DNA of 64,000 nucleotides from Allolobophora icterica (Eukaryota > Annelida > Clitellata > Crassiclitellata > Lumbricidae). Made by a program: the position numbers and the translations under genes. Of the stretch, positions 23,101-42,273 are shown one piece after another (the stretch's first letter is position 1; each line of letters starts with the position of its first letter). The stretch is taken from the NCBI GenBank assembly GCA_963556255.1, contig OY744609.1:16353386-16417385 (forward strand). Direction: 5' to 3'. The notes below the pieces were generated by a model. That model saw nothing but the letters and a program-made list of their open reading frames with translations, was not told the DNA's origin and made no database searches.

Positions 23101-23870
23101 GTCTGTCTCTCTACCCTCCCTACTACATACGTAAAGATAGACAGAACAGCAATACTTGGGGAAGCACAGTTGAAATTAGACCTCTAGCCGACTCAACAGC
23201 GATGGGTGTTGTTTATTGGGGTTAAGAAAGTGGGTTACGATAACCAAGTCCATAGCAAAAATTACGCCTATCACTATGGACATGGCTTTAACTAAACCTC
23301 GGTCATACCAGGCCCGTTCTGGCAGCCCACCATAACAGGCGGGTCTGGTCTGGAGGGGCGCCGTCAGACAACCAAGAGGGGCGCGGGGGGGCGAACCGCC
23401 CCCCCGGGCCTATAGCTAAATCCGCCACTGATAACTGCACAAGTGACAAATGAATAGATTAGATTAGATTATGCATGTCAGATTAGATCATTTTTAGGCC
23501 TAGGCAAAGGACTACGTCTTTGCCTTACTCGGGTGGTGCCAGTCTCAAGTCAGGATAGAAGAGGGCGACACAGTCAACTTCGTTATAACACAGCGTCGTC
23601 AAACATACAAATTCGCTAATTTATGTTATATTAAGTTTATCCCAAAGTAGCCTACTGAAAGACTGTAACAAATGCATGATGTATGTAGGTTATGTCACTG
23701 TTTGACACTTTAAAGTAACAAATTAATATAGCGTCTTTAGTTTACCTCTAACAGGTCGATCAATATATCAAAGGAATAAGAAACGAAGGAAATAATTATC
23801 TTCTTACGGAGACGAGAAGTGCTTCGATCTTCATCGACAGAACGAACTCGATGAGTCCTGCTAGCGTCAT
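13868..23870 (-). CDS. Tetraspanin-like membrane protein, 3' end incomplete
   Basis: Seven exons in order of translation: 23808-23870, 21222-21422, 17399-17569, 16385-16501, 15572-15646, 14212-14331 and 13868-13951, all joined in phase 0 (277 aa so far). Hydrophobic segments precede a large extracellular loop with the tetraspanin cysteine code: CCG (about 187-189), PLSCC (about 212-216), a single Cys (about 232) and GC (250-251), six cysteines in all. A new hydrophobic stretch starts at about 267 as TM4. Tetraspanins organise membrane microdomains by binding integrins, receptors and each other. Oddities: the loop between TM2 and TM3 is longer than usual, the N-terminus is short, and intron 6 seems to use a GC donor. 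The start at 23870 is the first Met of the frame and an upstream exon is possible. The last exon is not secure. The subfamily is unknown. Confidence 0.8.
14107..14162. repeat. (AT)n microsatellite
   Basis: ata/tat run followed by catacaca, in the intron between tetraspanin exons 6 and 7. Confidence 0.95.
14212..14331 (-). CDS. Tetraspanin exon 6 (PxSCC-like motif)
   Basis: Acceptor tgttttaag. 40 codons, ALPLSCCAMRKVDPPEPD to FLHTQ, with the second cysteine pair and a further cysteine (NLKQC). The exon end that keeps frame and the next conserved GC falls at CAG|GCTCGT, a GC donor. Confidence 0.82.
14450..14690 (-). mobile_element. tRNA-related SINE fragment
   Basis: Shares the ctcagcaattgcgactgaaa and cttgctc segments and a degenerate tRNA-like end (gcgaacgctctaaccaatcgg) with copies at 36900-37030 and 51530-51768. 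Orientation by the tRNA-like end is minus. Confidence 0.65.
14785..15350. repeat. 40-bp tandem array ending in inverted copies
   Basis: About a dozen degenerate direct copies of a unit of about 40 bp with core atggttacgattgttttcaa and gaatacgtagat run to about 15230. They are followed by about three copies in opposite orientation (ttttaagacaatcgtaacca). The left and right parts can therefore pair into a long hairpin. Confidence 0.9.
15572..15646 (-). CDS. Tetraspanin exon 5 (CCG motif)
   Basis: Acceptor gctttttgtag, donor gtgagc, 25 codons starting LMCCGVNSYKEYLELGG. The CCG triplet is the signature of the tetraspanin large loop. Confidence 0.88.
16385..16501 (-). CDS. Tetraspanin exon 4 (large loop, helices A-B)
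   Basis: Acceptor cttcatgaag, donor gtaggt, 39 codons from VINGLEPSMMEQL to AESWDFMQMK, the part of the large extracellular loop just before the CCG motif. Confidence 0.78.
17150..17287. mobile_element. 138-bp MITE, sister of 24915-25053
   Basis: Begins cactggagtaaacttgtcca, contains ttattcattct and a cacgtgccccgg segment, ends tctatgcctatg. It aligns over its length with the element at 24915-25053. Flanking 8-mers CATATAAC and CCCATAAC agree at 6 of 8, as expected for an old insertion. Confidence 0.7.
17399..17569 (-). CDS. Tetraspanin exon 3 (TM3)
   Basis: Strong donor gtaagt. Encodes a long hydrophobic stretch (YAVTITIVIVHCVVLFGQF onward) ending VLTEYKNR. The acceptor is uncertain: the phase-0 choice is ctgttcgag at 17570, and an alternative lies about 20 bases upstream. 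A hAT-like element sits 45 bp upstream of this exon. Confidence 0.7.
17614..19197. mobile_element. hAT-like element with 8-bp TSD, carrying a LINE fragment
   Basis: Termini CAGAGGCGTAGCTAGG and, from the right end, CAGTGGCGTAGCCAGG match at 14 of 16. Exact 8-bp direct repeats GGCGACAC flank it at 17606-17613 and 19198-19205. There is no hAT transposase. The interior holds a LINE 3' end at 18500-19020 and a (gacttgactt)n run near 18150. Confidence 0.85.
18500..19020 (+). mobile_element. CR1/L2-like LINE 3' fragment
   Basis: Reads in the plus strand, with frame breaks, the C-terminal retrotransposon signature VFFSGGPTAWNGLP, then the 3' tail gggagcacctctgagtag, ggtgctatataaatac and a (gaat)n end. 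5'-truncated. The same family is at 38376-38750. Confidence 0.75.
19200..20230. repeat. 69-bp satellite with TTACGTCA in each unit
   Basis: About 14 degenerate units of about 69 bp, of pattern TTACGTCA[CT]TTC[AG]ATTRTGAAA, an AT-rich piece and gagaataaaggcc. In the right part pairs of units form a cleaner 138-bp higher-order repeat (acatcaatta at 19851, 19989 and 20127). Exact TTACGTCA occurs nine times between 19332 and 20179. Confidence 0.92.
20260..20800. repeat. Degenerate (ggcaaggtaa)n region
   Basis: Low-complexity sequence built from aaggtaag, ggcaaggta and accatggcaac words. No protein-coding signal beyond spurious minus-strand frames. Confidence 0.75.
21222..21422 (-). CDS. Tetraspanin exon 2 (TM1 end, small loop, TM2)
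   Basis: Acceptor gatgttcag, donor gttcac, 67 codons. Contains LAGLMALTTATVGY, a hydrophilic loop and the hydrophobic GWCCLVLALIGFVNIAAGV. Confidence 0.75.
21539..23430. mobile_element. hAT-like element with 8-bp TSD, carrying an RT fragment
   Basis: Termini CAGTGGCGGATCCAGG and, from the right, CAGTGGCGGATTTAGC share the first 11 bases. The 8-bp direct repeat ATAACTGC is exact at 21531-21538 and 23431-23438. No hAT transposase seen; the interior includes a reverse-transcriptase relic at 21984-22502. Confidence 0.82.
21984..22502 (+). pseudogene. Non-LTR reverse-transcriptase relic
   Basis: An open stretch of 172 codons resembles the thumb region of CR1/Jockey-type RT: IDNIMLWSLSMRLKFNPAKS, SVRELGDIVDS and, after decay, a LLQLYNYG-like and a LHQAVRLSHSW-like segment. 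The RT catalytic core is absent. It is nested in the hAT-like element and is not a host gene. Confidence 0.7.
23808..23870 (-). CDS. Tetraspanin exon 1 (putative start)
   Basis: ATG at 23870, 21 codons (MTLAGLIEFVLSMKIEALLV plus S), donor gtaaga. Probably the beginning of TM1, which continues in exon 2. The start is inferred. Confidence 0.55.
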
Positions 23871-24012
23871 CTTCTGACAACACAAAGCAACTGGTTTCAC
23901 GAACGATTATAGTTCAATCAACAGATCTAGGCAAGCGTAAAGCCAAGCAAATGCAAGACAAGATAAGACAGAAGTAGTTAACTAACTTTTAACTATCTTT
24001 TAACTATCTATT

Positions 24013-24230
24013 ATTTGGTGGTCGTGCAGTCAATGACGTCCTATGTTTGGTGGTCGTGCAGTTAACGACGTCCTATGTTTGGTTTTCGTGCAGCCCCATA
24101 CATCATATGTTTGGTTTTCGTGCAGTCCCATACAACATAGGTTTGGTTCTCGTGCAGTCCCTTAAACCCTAGGTAGGTTTCTCGTGCAGCCCCTTAAACG
24201 CTAGGTATACTTCTCGTGCAGACCCTCTAG
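24013..24230. repeat. 36-bp tandem repeat, 6 copies
   Basis: Six diverging copies of a unit of 34-36 bp with core tttggttttcgtgcag followed by tccc/ccatacaacatagg. The first copies contain caatgacgtc or aacgacgtc. Confidence 0.88.
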
Positions 24231-24914
24231 AGAGAGTGTCACTTTGAGCGTAATTATATTTAATATATTTCAATTATATTTGAAACCTAATTTGTACTCT
24301 TACACGAGTTATTTTAATTATGTTATTGGAGCAGCATATTTCAGATGTTGAATAAACTTATTTCTCGCACCAATTTTAAGTAGAGCCTATATTTAAATTA
24401 TTTTGAACTTCACCGATTTGTATAGCGCCCTAGAACAGCGAGGCTTATTTGAATATGGTATTGGTTTAGCCTATTTGCTACAGTAGGCCTACCTTAGCAA
24501 ACGCTGGTATACCCGTAATCCAAACTACCCTGCCAGCATGTACTCAAATGCTTGCAGGGTAGTTTTGCTGTCCACACGCTGTCCATATTCCTCCAATGGG
24601 ACCCGTATAAAGTCATATGGATCTCGTCTAACAGGCCCAATCCATAGAAATGTTTGCATGGTAGAACCAAGGGCGGATTCAAGAAGCAACGTCTAGGTAT
24701 ACATGGGCGAATAAAGACAACCATCCTCCCATTCCAATCACGTGTTGTTGCTTTCAACTTTGTGCAGCATACATTTTCCATCGGTCTTAAAGCGCACTTA
24801 TAAATATTAGAAAAATAGTCATAGGTGCAGCGCTCTTGCGAGGTACAAAATGCGCTACAGAAAGTGTTATATAGGCCTAGTCTACAACACATATAGGCCT
24901 CAAGTGGGCCCAAC

Positions 24915-25053
24915 CACAGGCGTAAACTTGTCCAAAATATGGGGTGGGGGGATTTGGTTATTCATTCTTCTTGCATTGGGTGTACAGTCCATCTCAATTA
25001 TTGGGGCACACGTGCCCCGGCTATTCCTCCCCCCCCCCAAGTCTACGCATATG
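24915..25053. mobile_element. 139-bp MITE with 8-bp TSD
   Basis: Termini CACAGGCGTAAACTTG and, from the right, CATATGCGTAGACTTG. Exact direct repeat GGCCCAAC at 24907-24914 and 25054-25061. Sister of 17150-17287. Confidence 0.8.
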
Positions 25054-25734
25054 GGCCCAACGAACGTGGTTCATAGCAGTAGGCCTAGGACCACCACGCA
25101 TTGGTAGCGCCTACACTTACGCCATAGATTTTGCTTCTTCACATAATATTATGTCTTCCTTCAGCCACAAATCAACTCTTTCTATTAAACACTTTCCATT
25201 TCCCGGCTTATCGAATGCCCTGTAAGCTATGCGCTTCATGAAACACATGTCACCCAAACGACTAACTCATTCGATGAAGCTGTTATAAATATTACGCAAT
25301 TTATCTCGTTAGATGGCGACATGTGCAGGTATGTTTACCTGCATTTTCACCTGTCACACGCGCAATCAATGCCCATACCTTGTCATTAGTGCAATTTCTG
25401 CACAGGATCTCGCGTGACCCACAGGGAAGAACATGTTTTACAAACCAAGCGAACGAACAAAAGTTTAGTCGAATTGAAGGAAATTAATTTTTAAAAGCTC
25501 CGTCATCGAAAAACTTAACCAACTTTGCAATGCTTGCATACAAGACGAAAGTAAAATCTCACGTACAAGATACGTACCGTAGTCTACTTGTACCCGGTGG
25601 CCGAGATTAACAATGTCTGTACGTTCGCACGGAAAGAACGTCGTGCTTGCCTGCTTTGTTTACTTCCCCATTGTCTCATAGCGGTCTGTAGTGACGGCAG
25701 TCGACTCGCAGGCCTTTGATATTTTCGAGCTAGA

Positions 25735-25855
25735 ATTGATCCCGAAACGGCAGCCGATGTCGCTCAGCCGCTGTAAACCGAGGCCGGCATTACTTAGGTC
25801 TATCTACCAGGCCCCACACAGGCCTAACGGCTGCCGCAGTTTCGATCTGAAATTA
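25735..25855. repeat. Inverted repeat (GATCCCGAAACGGCAGCCG arms)
   Basis: The left arm gatcccgaaacggcagccg pairs with the right arm cggctgccgcagtttcgatc across about 75 bp, giving a stem of about 19 bp with small bulges. Confidence 0.75.
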
Positions 25856-26640
25856 ATATGGTAATAGATCTTTTTGGTCTTTACTGTAGCAAACTATACA
25901 GACGCAGTTAATAGGCCTAAATAGAGCTATATGCTTAGGCCATATCATGTATGTCACAACAGCCTGTACTAAGACACATGTAGGCTATAGGCTATTTATA
26001 CGAGTATTGAGCGTCGTGATACGCACACCACCCTGTGCACTTGATGTTTGTGTAGGCTTAGTAACGAATTCTTTTGAAAAAATTGTTTTATGCGTTTATG
26101 ATCACGCATAAAACGGTCTCATTACGTTTTCTAAAATCGTGGCAATGTTGGTGTACTGGATCCGCGGGGTCGGTTCAGATAGTGCCGCGTAGATAGGTTA
26201 GGGGCCATCCACATATTACGTACGCACTTGGGGGGAGGTCGGTCGGATTTTGGCGATTTTGCGTACGGGTGCGGACGGGGGGGACAAAATGTGTACGTAC
26301 GCAAAATAAATTTCTATAACTCTGTATGTCCACATTATAACTCTATATTGTCCTATAGTCGTCCAATGGCATTTTATTACATTATATAAAAGCCATGTGC
26401 AGTTATTCTGTGCTGTGAACGAGACACCTATAATTTGTCTATATTGGCCCTCATTCATCCTTCAATCTGGCCTAAAGTGCAGAGAGACACTTTCTGCAGC
26501 TGGTCTTCTCGGGGGGGGGGTGCATCAAGCGTACGTACGCGGGTGGGCGGGGAAGAAAGTACGCTTGCGGACAGGGGGGAGGGGTCCAATTTTCCAGAAT
26601 TTTTGCATATATGGACGGTCCCTTATATGTACTACGCTAC

Positions 26641-27085
26641 CTGGCGGGCACTGAAAATGTTCCATTCCGCCTAGATATGTTATATTATGTACTAGGCTAC
26701 CTGGCGGGCACTGGAAGTGTTCCATTCCGCCTAGATAGGTTATATTATGTACTAGGCTACCTGGCGGGCACTGAAAATGTTCCATTCCGCCTAGATAGGT
26801 TATATTATGTACTAGGCTACCTGGCGGGCACTGGAAGTGTTCCATTCCGCCTAGATAGGTTATATTATGTACTAGGCTACCTGGCGGGCACTGGAAGTGT
26901 TCCATTCCGCCTAGATGGGTTATATTATGTACTAGGCTACCTGGCGGGCACTGGAAGTGTTCCATTCCGCCTAGATAGGTTATATTATGTACTAGGCTAC
27001 CTGGCAGGCACTGGAAGTGTTCCATTCCGCCTAGATAGGTTATATTATGTACTAGGCTACCTGGCGGGCACTGGAAGTGTTCCAT
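26641..27085. repeat. 60-bp minisatellite, 7.4 copies
   Basis: Exact 60-bp period: ctggcgggca occurs at 26641, 26701, 26761, 26821, 26881, 26941 and 27061, with ctggcaggca at 27001. Copies differ at one or two sites (gaaaatg/ggaagtg). Since 60 is a multiple of three, both strands are open and give repetitive frames that are not genes. Confidence 0.97.
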
Positions 27086-27913
27086 TTACTAGACGTTAGA
27101 AGACAATGGAAGTCATTTTACAGTCATTTTGGAGCAAATCTTGAGCTGTCGTAATTTTGTATTTATTCAATGCCCAGCCCAGTAAGCTGTCAGGTCAAAC
27201 CGGCTAATACTGACAGACGACCCAGTCAAACACAAGTCTATGAAGCAGATAAGCTCAGATTCAGAGGCGTAGCCAGGAAACAATTTCGGAGGGGGTTTCC
27301 ATTGGACATGGTTGCAGAGTATGGGGTAACTTTTGAAAGGTTGTTTGTATTTTGCAATTTATTTGATGGTTTGAACCCATGCCCCCCTACCCCCATGGTC
27401 AGATTTGTAATAAAGTAGTGCTGAGGCTCAAAAATGCATCCAATATGATGTAGAAAAAAGTATGGCTTATTGTTGCTTAGTACAGTACTGCTTCTAAGCT
27501 TAGCACAATATGAATTCTGAACATCAACTGGATTCACTGTGAACTTGGACTCATACACACTGCTATAGAAAGGGGCCATTCATATATTACGTATGCATGC
27601 AGCGGGAGGTAACACAAATGCATGTACTTGCGTACTTGGTGTAAAATTGTATGTAAAGCGCTGTGCGTTTGCAGGCGTTTAATAAAGAATATACTTACAT
27701 GTACTTACTTACTTCCTGTGCTGTTCGCTGTATCCCCACATTACCTGGCACCTGTTTAAAAATTGTTTGTCATGACCAACAATGTCAAACCAATATACAC
27801 AAATCAGTTTACACTGGCAGAGTTTGTTTCGATAGGAGATAGTAAAGAATCTGACTCAACTTTTGTGTTTCTTCAAATATCATGTTATACCCTCGTGTTA
27901 TACTGACATAGCT

Positions 27914-28240
27914 CAGTGGTTCCCAAACTTCTCAGGGTCGCGACCCACTTCTGAATATCTTTGCAGTCTCGGTACCCACTGTGTACAATTAAGCATTGTG
28001 TACTAAAATTTGCTTTGTAAATTGGTATCGAAATATGCCGATTGACGTACAGCGCTTAGAAATTTAAAAGCATTCAAAGGAAAATTAGGTAAAAACAGTT
28101 TACAATTTATTGCAATCCAGTTGGTAGTTATAGCCCAATGTTGTTGCTGCAAAAAAAGTTTCTCGAAAACATTTGGCGACCCACTTGCCAGAGCTTCGCG
28201 ACCCACTTTTGGGTCGCGACCCACAGTTTGGGAAACTCTG
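27914..28240. mobile_element. hAT MITE with 8-bp TSD
   Basis: Termini CAGTGGTTCCCAAACTT and, from the right, CAGAGTTTCCCAAACTG, the classic hAT/Charlie-type end, next to gggtcgcgaccca palindromes on both sides. Exact 8-bp duplication ACATAGCT at 27906-27913 and 28241-28248. Confidence 0.92.
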
Positions 28241-28804
28241 ACATAGCTAATGATAGGATGGAATGACATGGGACAGCTCCATTAGTTTCTGTTGGCTCTA
28301 CTTTCGGATCGTGTAGCAAATTATAAGCGCCGTTGGCCAAAGTGGACAACCACTTGCAGGAAGTTAAGTGCAGTTTTTCGTGTCATCTGTACCACAGAGA
28401 TTCCACTTCACTGCTTGCTTCTGCAAGACTAATACCATCATGCCCTGAGCCAATATGAAATGGCACTCGATAGTGTTTTGTAATGTGCTCAGGCACTGCT
28501 TTTAAGACCACCCCACAATACTAAATAGTAGCCATTAATATCATATGCTCTTACAGAGGCCATGGCAAAAGATAAGCCAAGGAATTATGTTTCACATTTC
28601 AAATACCTATACAAAATCATATACTAGTAATTTCCTGTGTACTACAACGGTGAACGATAACTAACAAAGAAAGACACAAATATGTAAATCTTTTAACCTA
28701 ATAATTTCTTCAAAAGTCAAGGGCATGTTATGCTCCAAAGATTCACAGTAATTCAAGGTGACATACATACAATCTGATGAAATTCTTGTACCAAGTTAAA
28801 TATG

Positions 28805-28810
28805 TTTATT
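28805..28810 (-). promoter_or_regulatory. Putative PSMC4 polyadenylation signal
   Basis: AATAAA on the minus strand about 175 bp downstream of the PSMC4 stop codon. The only canonical hexamer I noticed near the 3' end. Confidence 0.5.
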
Positions 28811-28983
28811 TTCACAGTACTTGGTGAGTCGACCTGAACAGATCAAAAGGCAATTCACAATCTCGCAACGCTCCAAAACTTTGAACAGAATGTCTGAACA
28901 TCAGCGTACGCAGAAGATTCTCAGCCCAAATGTCATTAGCTATTTCTAGTACTTCTGTTTGTTTTGCTTGTTCTTTTCAACAA

Positions 28984-37747
<8,764 letters not shown>

Positions 37748-38375
37748 TGCTTAACGAAATTTATTTTATTTTCTACTGAAATTTTGTCACAAGAACAGAA
37801 TCGATTAATAGCAACTAACGAACTGAAATGCGCATACAACATTGATGGAGGAGGCAACCGTATTTAGCGCCATCTTGCGGCGGCACGGAGCAACGTTCTT
37901 ACTTACTTGACGAATTCCATCGGTGATCGTAGCCTACAAAAATATTTTCACATAATTGTAACACAAACCAAAACTGAAACCACAGAAAATAATAAAAATA
38001 GGGAACTTTTAAAATAAACCATATGGTAAACATTAAATGCAGAAATAATGACACTAGAATAGATATTTTATTATTTACACTGTGGTAGTCCTACACACAT
38101 TATGAAACTTCAGTAACTTACTAGTCAACAGCAATTACAAACTTATTTTGCTCGAAATCCATATCTTTTTCTCTGTTTATACTACTAATTGCTTTAATTA
38201 TTTTGTGATATTAGCATTTTTAACACTTCAGTGAGTAATTTCTCTTATATCCATAATAGCTTAATGACATGCATATTTTAATAGCAAGAGTTAATATATT
38301 AATTAGATGGCATTGAATAAGAATACTTTTCCATAAGAATTGCTCATCTTCCAAGTGCAATATTAGTATGACTAT

Positions 38376-38750
38376 TAGTTACGTCTTGCATTGGCTTCCT
38401 GCCTTTGAGCACATCTCCTACAGGATAGCAGCACTAGTTTGGCGGTCTCTCCGGCAGTACCCCATCCTACCTGTCTGAACTCTGTCGCCCGATTTCTGAC
38501 TTAGCCTATTGAAGCTATTGGTCCCTCGGGCCCGCTCTGCATTCAGACAACGCGGAGCCTTCTCGATCGTTGGCCCGTCTTCCTGGAATGGTCTTACAAT
38601 TTCCTTACGCTGCCTCCCCCATAATAATTCACCTGCTTTCTTACGACACCTCAAGTCCTATCTCTTTAACTGTGGCTGGGAGCACCTCTGAGTAGGTCTC
38701 TTGAAGAAGCACTATATAAATTTCCAGAATGAATGAATGAATGAAATGCC
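38376..38750 (+). mobile_element. CR1/L2-like LINE 3' fragment
   Basis: With frameshifts it reads VLHWLPAFEHISYRIAALVW, then LLVPRARSAFRQRGAFSIVG and PSSWNGL, the usual C-terminus of CR1/L2-type RT. It ends with gggagcacctctgagtag, actatataaat and (gaat)n. Confidence 0.82.
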
Positions 38751-38880
38751 TGTGGTACACTGATACATGTAACATATGGACAAAGCAGTCTATACAGTGA
38801 ACCAGCAGGAAGGGGAAGATTTTATCTATTGGATTAAAACCCTAAGACTATTATTATTATTTATTAATATTTTTACTATT

Positions 38881-38938
<58 letters not shown>

Positions 38939-38952
38939 CCACCACCACCACC

Positions 38953-39026
<74 letters not shown>

Positions 39027-39027
39027 T
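38881..39027. repeat. (ATC)n(ACC)n(ATC)n microsatellite
   Basis: About 49 triplets: atc, then a block of acc, then atc. Poly-Ile/Thr and poly-Met/Val frames over it are artefacts. Confidence 0.97.
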
Positions 39028-39378
39028 GTTATTATATATTGTGTAGAAAATATGAATTATTATTTACATGAAATTTGGAAGACAGACTCATTAAATTCCT
39101 TTTATTTCAAATCCGCCATCATGATAATCCAAACTAACTAGTAGAGAAAGTAGTTCACGCCTTCCTCTCTAAAAGTTACATCATGGAAACCACACCATTC
39201 TAAACATCACAGGTGTTGTCAAAGGCATGTGGTCCTATTGTAGACTCTCTGTTGACTGATGCACTAATGTAAAAACAGCAATTCAATCCAATTAAGTTCA
39301 AGGAATCCTGACTCTAGACCTATTCTGTTTTAGCATGCTTATCCTTCTTATGTTGTCTTCATGTCTCTTGGGAAGGAC

Positions 39379-40182
39379 CAGGGCCGGCGCCAGAGTATTT
39401 GGCGCCCTAGGCGAACCTGTCGCTCCGCGCCTCTGGCAAGTGCGATAACTATATATATATATATAGGCCTAATTAATATTAAATTAATCAAGTTAATATA
39501 ACCCTCACACAGGAATGCAGCCGAATGCTGCATCTTTAATTTAGTACCATCGATTCGTCGTTCATTGTATAAATCATATAAGAATCATTATTGCTTCTAA
39601 ATTAAATAAAAATATGGCATTTGATAAATTTTAAATTTTAAAGTTAGCCATAATTAAAGTAATATAGGCCTAGTCTGGAACTGCATTAGCTATGCATCCT
39701 ATGTTGTATGGTCTAACACGTTTAATGGTAATTTTAAATGTATATATTAATTAATGATACAGTGCACAGTTTCATTTGAACACTTAGTAACTCCTGTGGC
39801 TACGTTTACGAAGTCCTAGTCCTACCTACGTGCGAAGTCTATACAAATATAGGCCTAATGTAAATTCAAAATTTGATTTTTCGCGCTTTCTCTTCAGCAA
39901 ATGTAGAAACGAGAAGCAGATATCGTCTGTACTACTTAAAAAATTAAAGCAACAAGAACTACTACCGGTACTCTAAATTTAGAAGTTCCTTACCATCAGT
40001 TGAGTCTTAGTTTCTTTTTTCAAGAGAGCTTTGAATAATGCAATAAGACAATGTAGAGTGTACAGGCCACAAGCCTTGTAGAGAGACATTGAGAGAGACA
40101 GACTGCGACAGAGACAGAGCGAGAGAAAACGAGATAAAACGATACAGAGACAGAGAGACAGACAGAGAGTGAGTGAGTGAGT

Positions 40183-40233
<51 letters not shown>

Positions 40234-40846
40234 GAATAAGGCATACTATTTCGGGCATATCTTAGCGTTGGAGCTGTGAGATTATACGGTTAAAGTGCGC
40301 CGTGGTTGTACACCTAAATGAGCTCATGTGCATTCGAAGCCAACACCCAGTTCGCTTCGACTTGGGGGTCGAACACGGTCAATTACTCCGACACATCAGG
40401 GTAACCTACTACATGTATAGACAAATACCACACATACAATATACAATACACATACAATCTGGCATGTATGAGATATCATGAGGCATCCCGGCCGCATCAG
40501 TCATCATACAGATTAGTTCAGACTGCAGAGAGGCTGAGTCATACACGCAGTACACGGGCTTTCTGAACACCGTAGGCAGCAGCTAAATATGTCATCAGAT
40601 GGAACAATTAACCAAATTTAAAATTTGTGCGCTTGGAGGGAAATGAAAGAATCGGGCCCTAAAGCAGAATGTGACAGGGGGTGCGTACGCACCTTAAGCG
40701 CCTTGTATGGCTAGGCCTACGCCTCTGGACTGGCGAAACGGCGGCAATGGTTTAAAAAATATTTCTTTGTGTAGCTTTTCTGCCGCCCCCAGAAATGTGC
40801 CGCCCTAGGCGGCCGCCTAGTTCGCCTAGTGGTTAAACCGGCCCTG
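39379..40846. mobile_element. hAT-like element with 8-bp TSD, 1.47 kb
   Basis: Termini CAGGGCCGGCGCC and, from the right, CAGGGCCGGTTTAAC, with gccctaggcg motifs near both ends. Exact duplication GGAAGGAC at 39371-39378 and 40847-40854. It encloses a (GA)n/(GAGT)n microsatellite at 40080-40232. No transposase frame seen. Confidence 0.9.
40080..40232. repeat. (GA)n / (GTGA)n microsatellite
   Basis: gagacaga, gtgagtga and gagaga blocks within the hAT-like element. Confidence 0.95.
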
Positions 40847-42003
40847 GGAAGGACCCATGGAATACTGACTGGATTAGAAATCTCTATCAGAAAACAGATA
40901 ATAGAAGGGAAAATTAGGATGAGGGGAAGACCTCGAGTGATGTTTTTGCAAACTGTTGTCAACGAAATTTGAAAGCAGCTGATTTCAGCACTAGCAGTTC
41001 TGCAAGTCAGACTCGAACCAAAATCAATTCCTTTGTTGAGAAAATTCAAAAGTTCATACATGTTGCTCCATGGAAATGTCTTCTCTTTGTCAGAGACTCA
41101 GAGTCAAATAATGCTAAATCACACTAGCACAAGTGAAGGGGTTGGAAACGACCCCCATTGGGTGTGCAATGAAGACTTAACTGGGGGTCATAAGAAAGAC
41201 TAGGGGGTTGAACCCCCCAACAATTCCCACCCTGAGGAGAGGGCTGAACAATGTGATGAATGGCAACATCGCCGACATTGGACGTACGAAGTTGCCTAGA
41301 GAGGCAGAGAACCAGAAGATCAGAAGACCATCGACTGATGCCAAGTGCATTAATATAATGACACCATAGAAGTGATTTCAGATCAGGTCAGATATTCATA
41401 GCTCATGGGTTACGTGATTCTATGCCAACTTCCAAATCCGAACTGATGTACCCAAATTTGAACTCCAGAAGCATAGCCTGCTATAAGACCAAAACGTTAC
41501 CAAATGAAGACCATTTGTAAATCAGTGCAATACTTACAAAGTATTTGACTATGATTCATTCAGTAACATCAACAACAATAATGACAATTTCTGACTGAGA
41601 ACTGTATATAATGGATCATCATCCTTTCTAGAGCAAAATGTCTCCCTCTAAGCACAATCGTAAACACTACAATCTCAGATTTATCGTAAAGAATGCCGTT
41701 ATTACACAAATATTACAAAATTACACATACTGCTGTATTGCAATTCTGTATTTATATTGCAGTTCTTCAGGAAAATTCGTTACTATAATATATATTAAAA
41801 TTAATTAGATAATGCCAAAAATTGTAAATACAAATGCCTTTGAAATTGTCACAAAGTTGATTCATCAGTTGGCTGAAGTGTTGTTCTAACACACAGTTTT
41901 CAACCCTCCCACTTGTACTCAATTCACAATGCCCTATATTGGTACTCATTTACCATACCTGAAAGGGTAGAGGGAAGAAAAGGCACCAGCAATAGGTGGC
42001 CTG

Positions 42004-42273
42004 TAGTGCCGAATTAAGACTTGAGGCCCTAAGCTTAAAGGCCTCTTGTTAAAAAATTACACCAGAAGGTCTCACAAAACTTGAAAATGTAAATGTCTTT
42101 TATATTTTTAATAGCAAGGCATAGAAAGTGAAAAATTAAATTATTTTCAAATGAATGCACTTACTGATTACATATTTATCATTAAAAAAGCCCGCCCAAT
42201 TCTGATTTTTTGGCCCCTGTGGATTGAGGCCCTAAGCTGAGTTTTATTTAGCTTATGTCTAACTACGGCACTG
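42004..42273. mobile_element. Decayed hAT-type MITE
   Basis: Termini TAGTGCCGAATTAAGAC and, from the right, CAGTGCCGTAGTTAGAC. Flanking 8-mers GTGGCCTG and GTAGGCTG agree at 6 of 8. Sister of 8170-8308. Confidence 0.7.

Larger units (their letters stand above)
23871..26200. other. Region upstream of the tetraspanin start
   Basis: No further coding exon recognised. Contents are the 36-bp array at 24013-24230, a 139-bp MITE at 24915-25053 and an inverted repeat at 25735-25855. The tetraspanin promoter and any 5' non-coding exon would be expected here, but no TATA box or other element could be assigned. Confidence 0.5.

Noticed and set aside
26205..26640. Boundaries of an element starting ggggccatccacatattacg
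   Set aside because: Similar sequence recurs at 27575 in the same orientation, but I could not find matching inverted ends or a target duplication.
26525..27099. Two long repetitive ORFs of 186 and 162 codons on opposite strands
   Set aside because: Both are by-products of a 60-bp minisatellite whose period is a multiple of three; there is no start context or flanking exon signal.
38776..39141. Poly-Ile/Thr and poly-Met/Val ORFs
   Set aside because: Translation of an (ATC)n(ACC)n microsatellite.
41140..41240. Another G-rich transposon end
   Set aside because: Contains ggggttgaaccccc-like palindromes, but there is no partner terminus or duplication.
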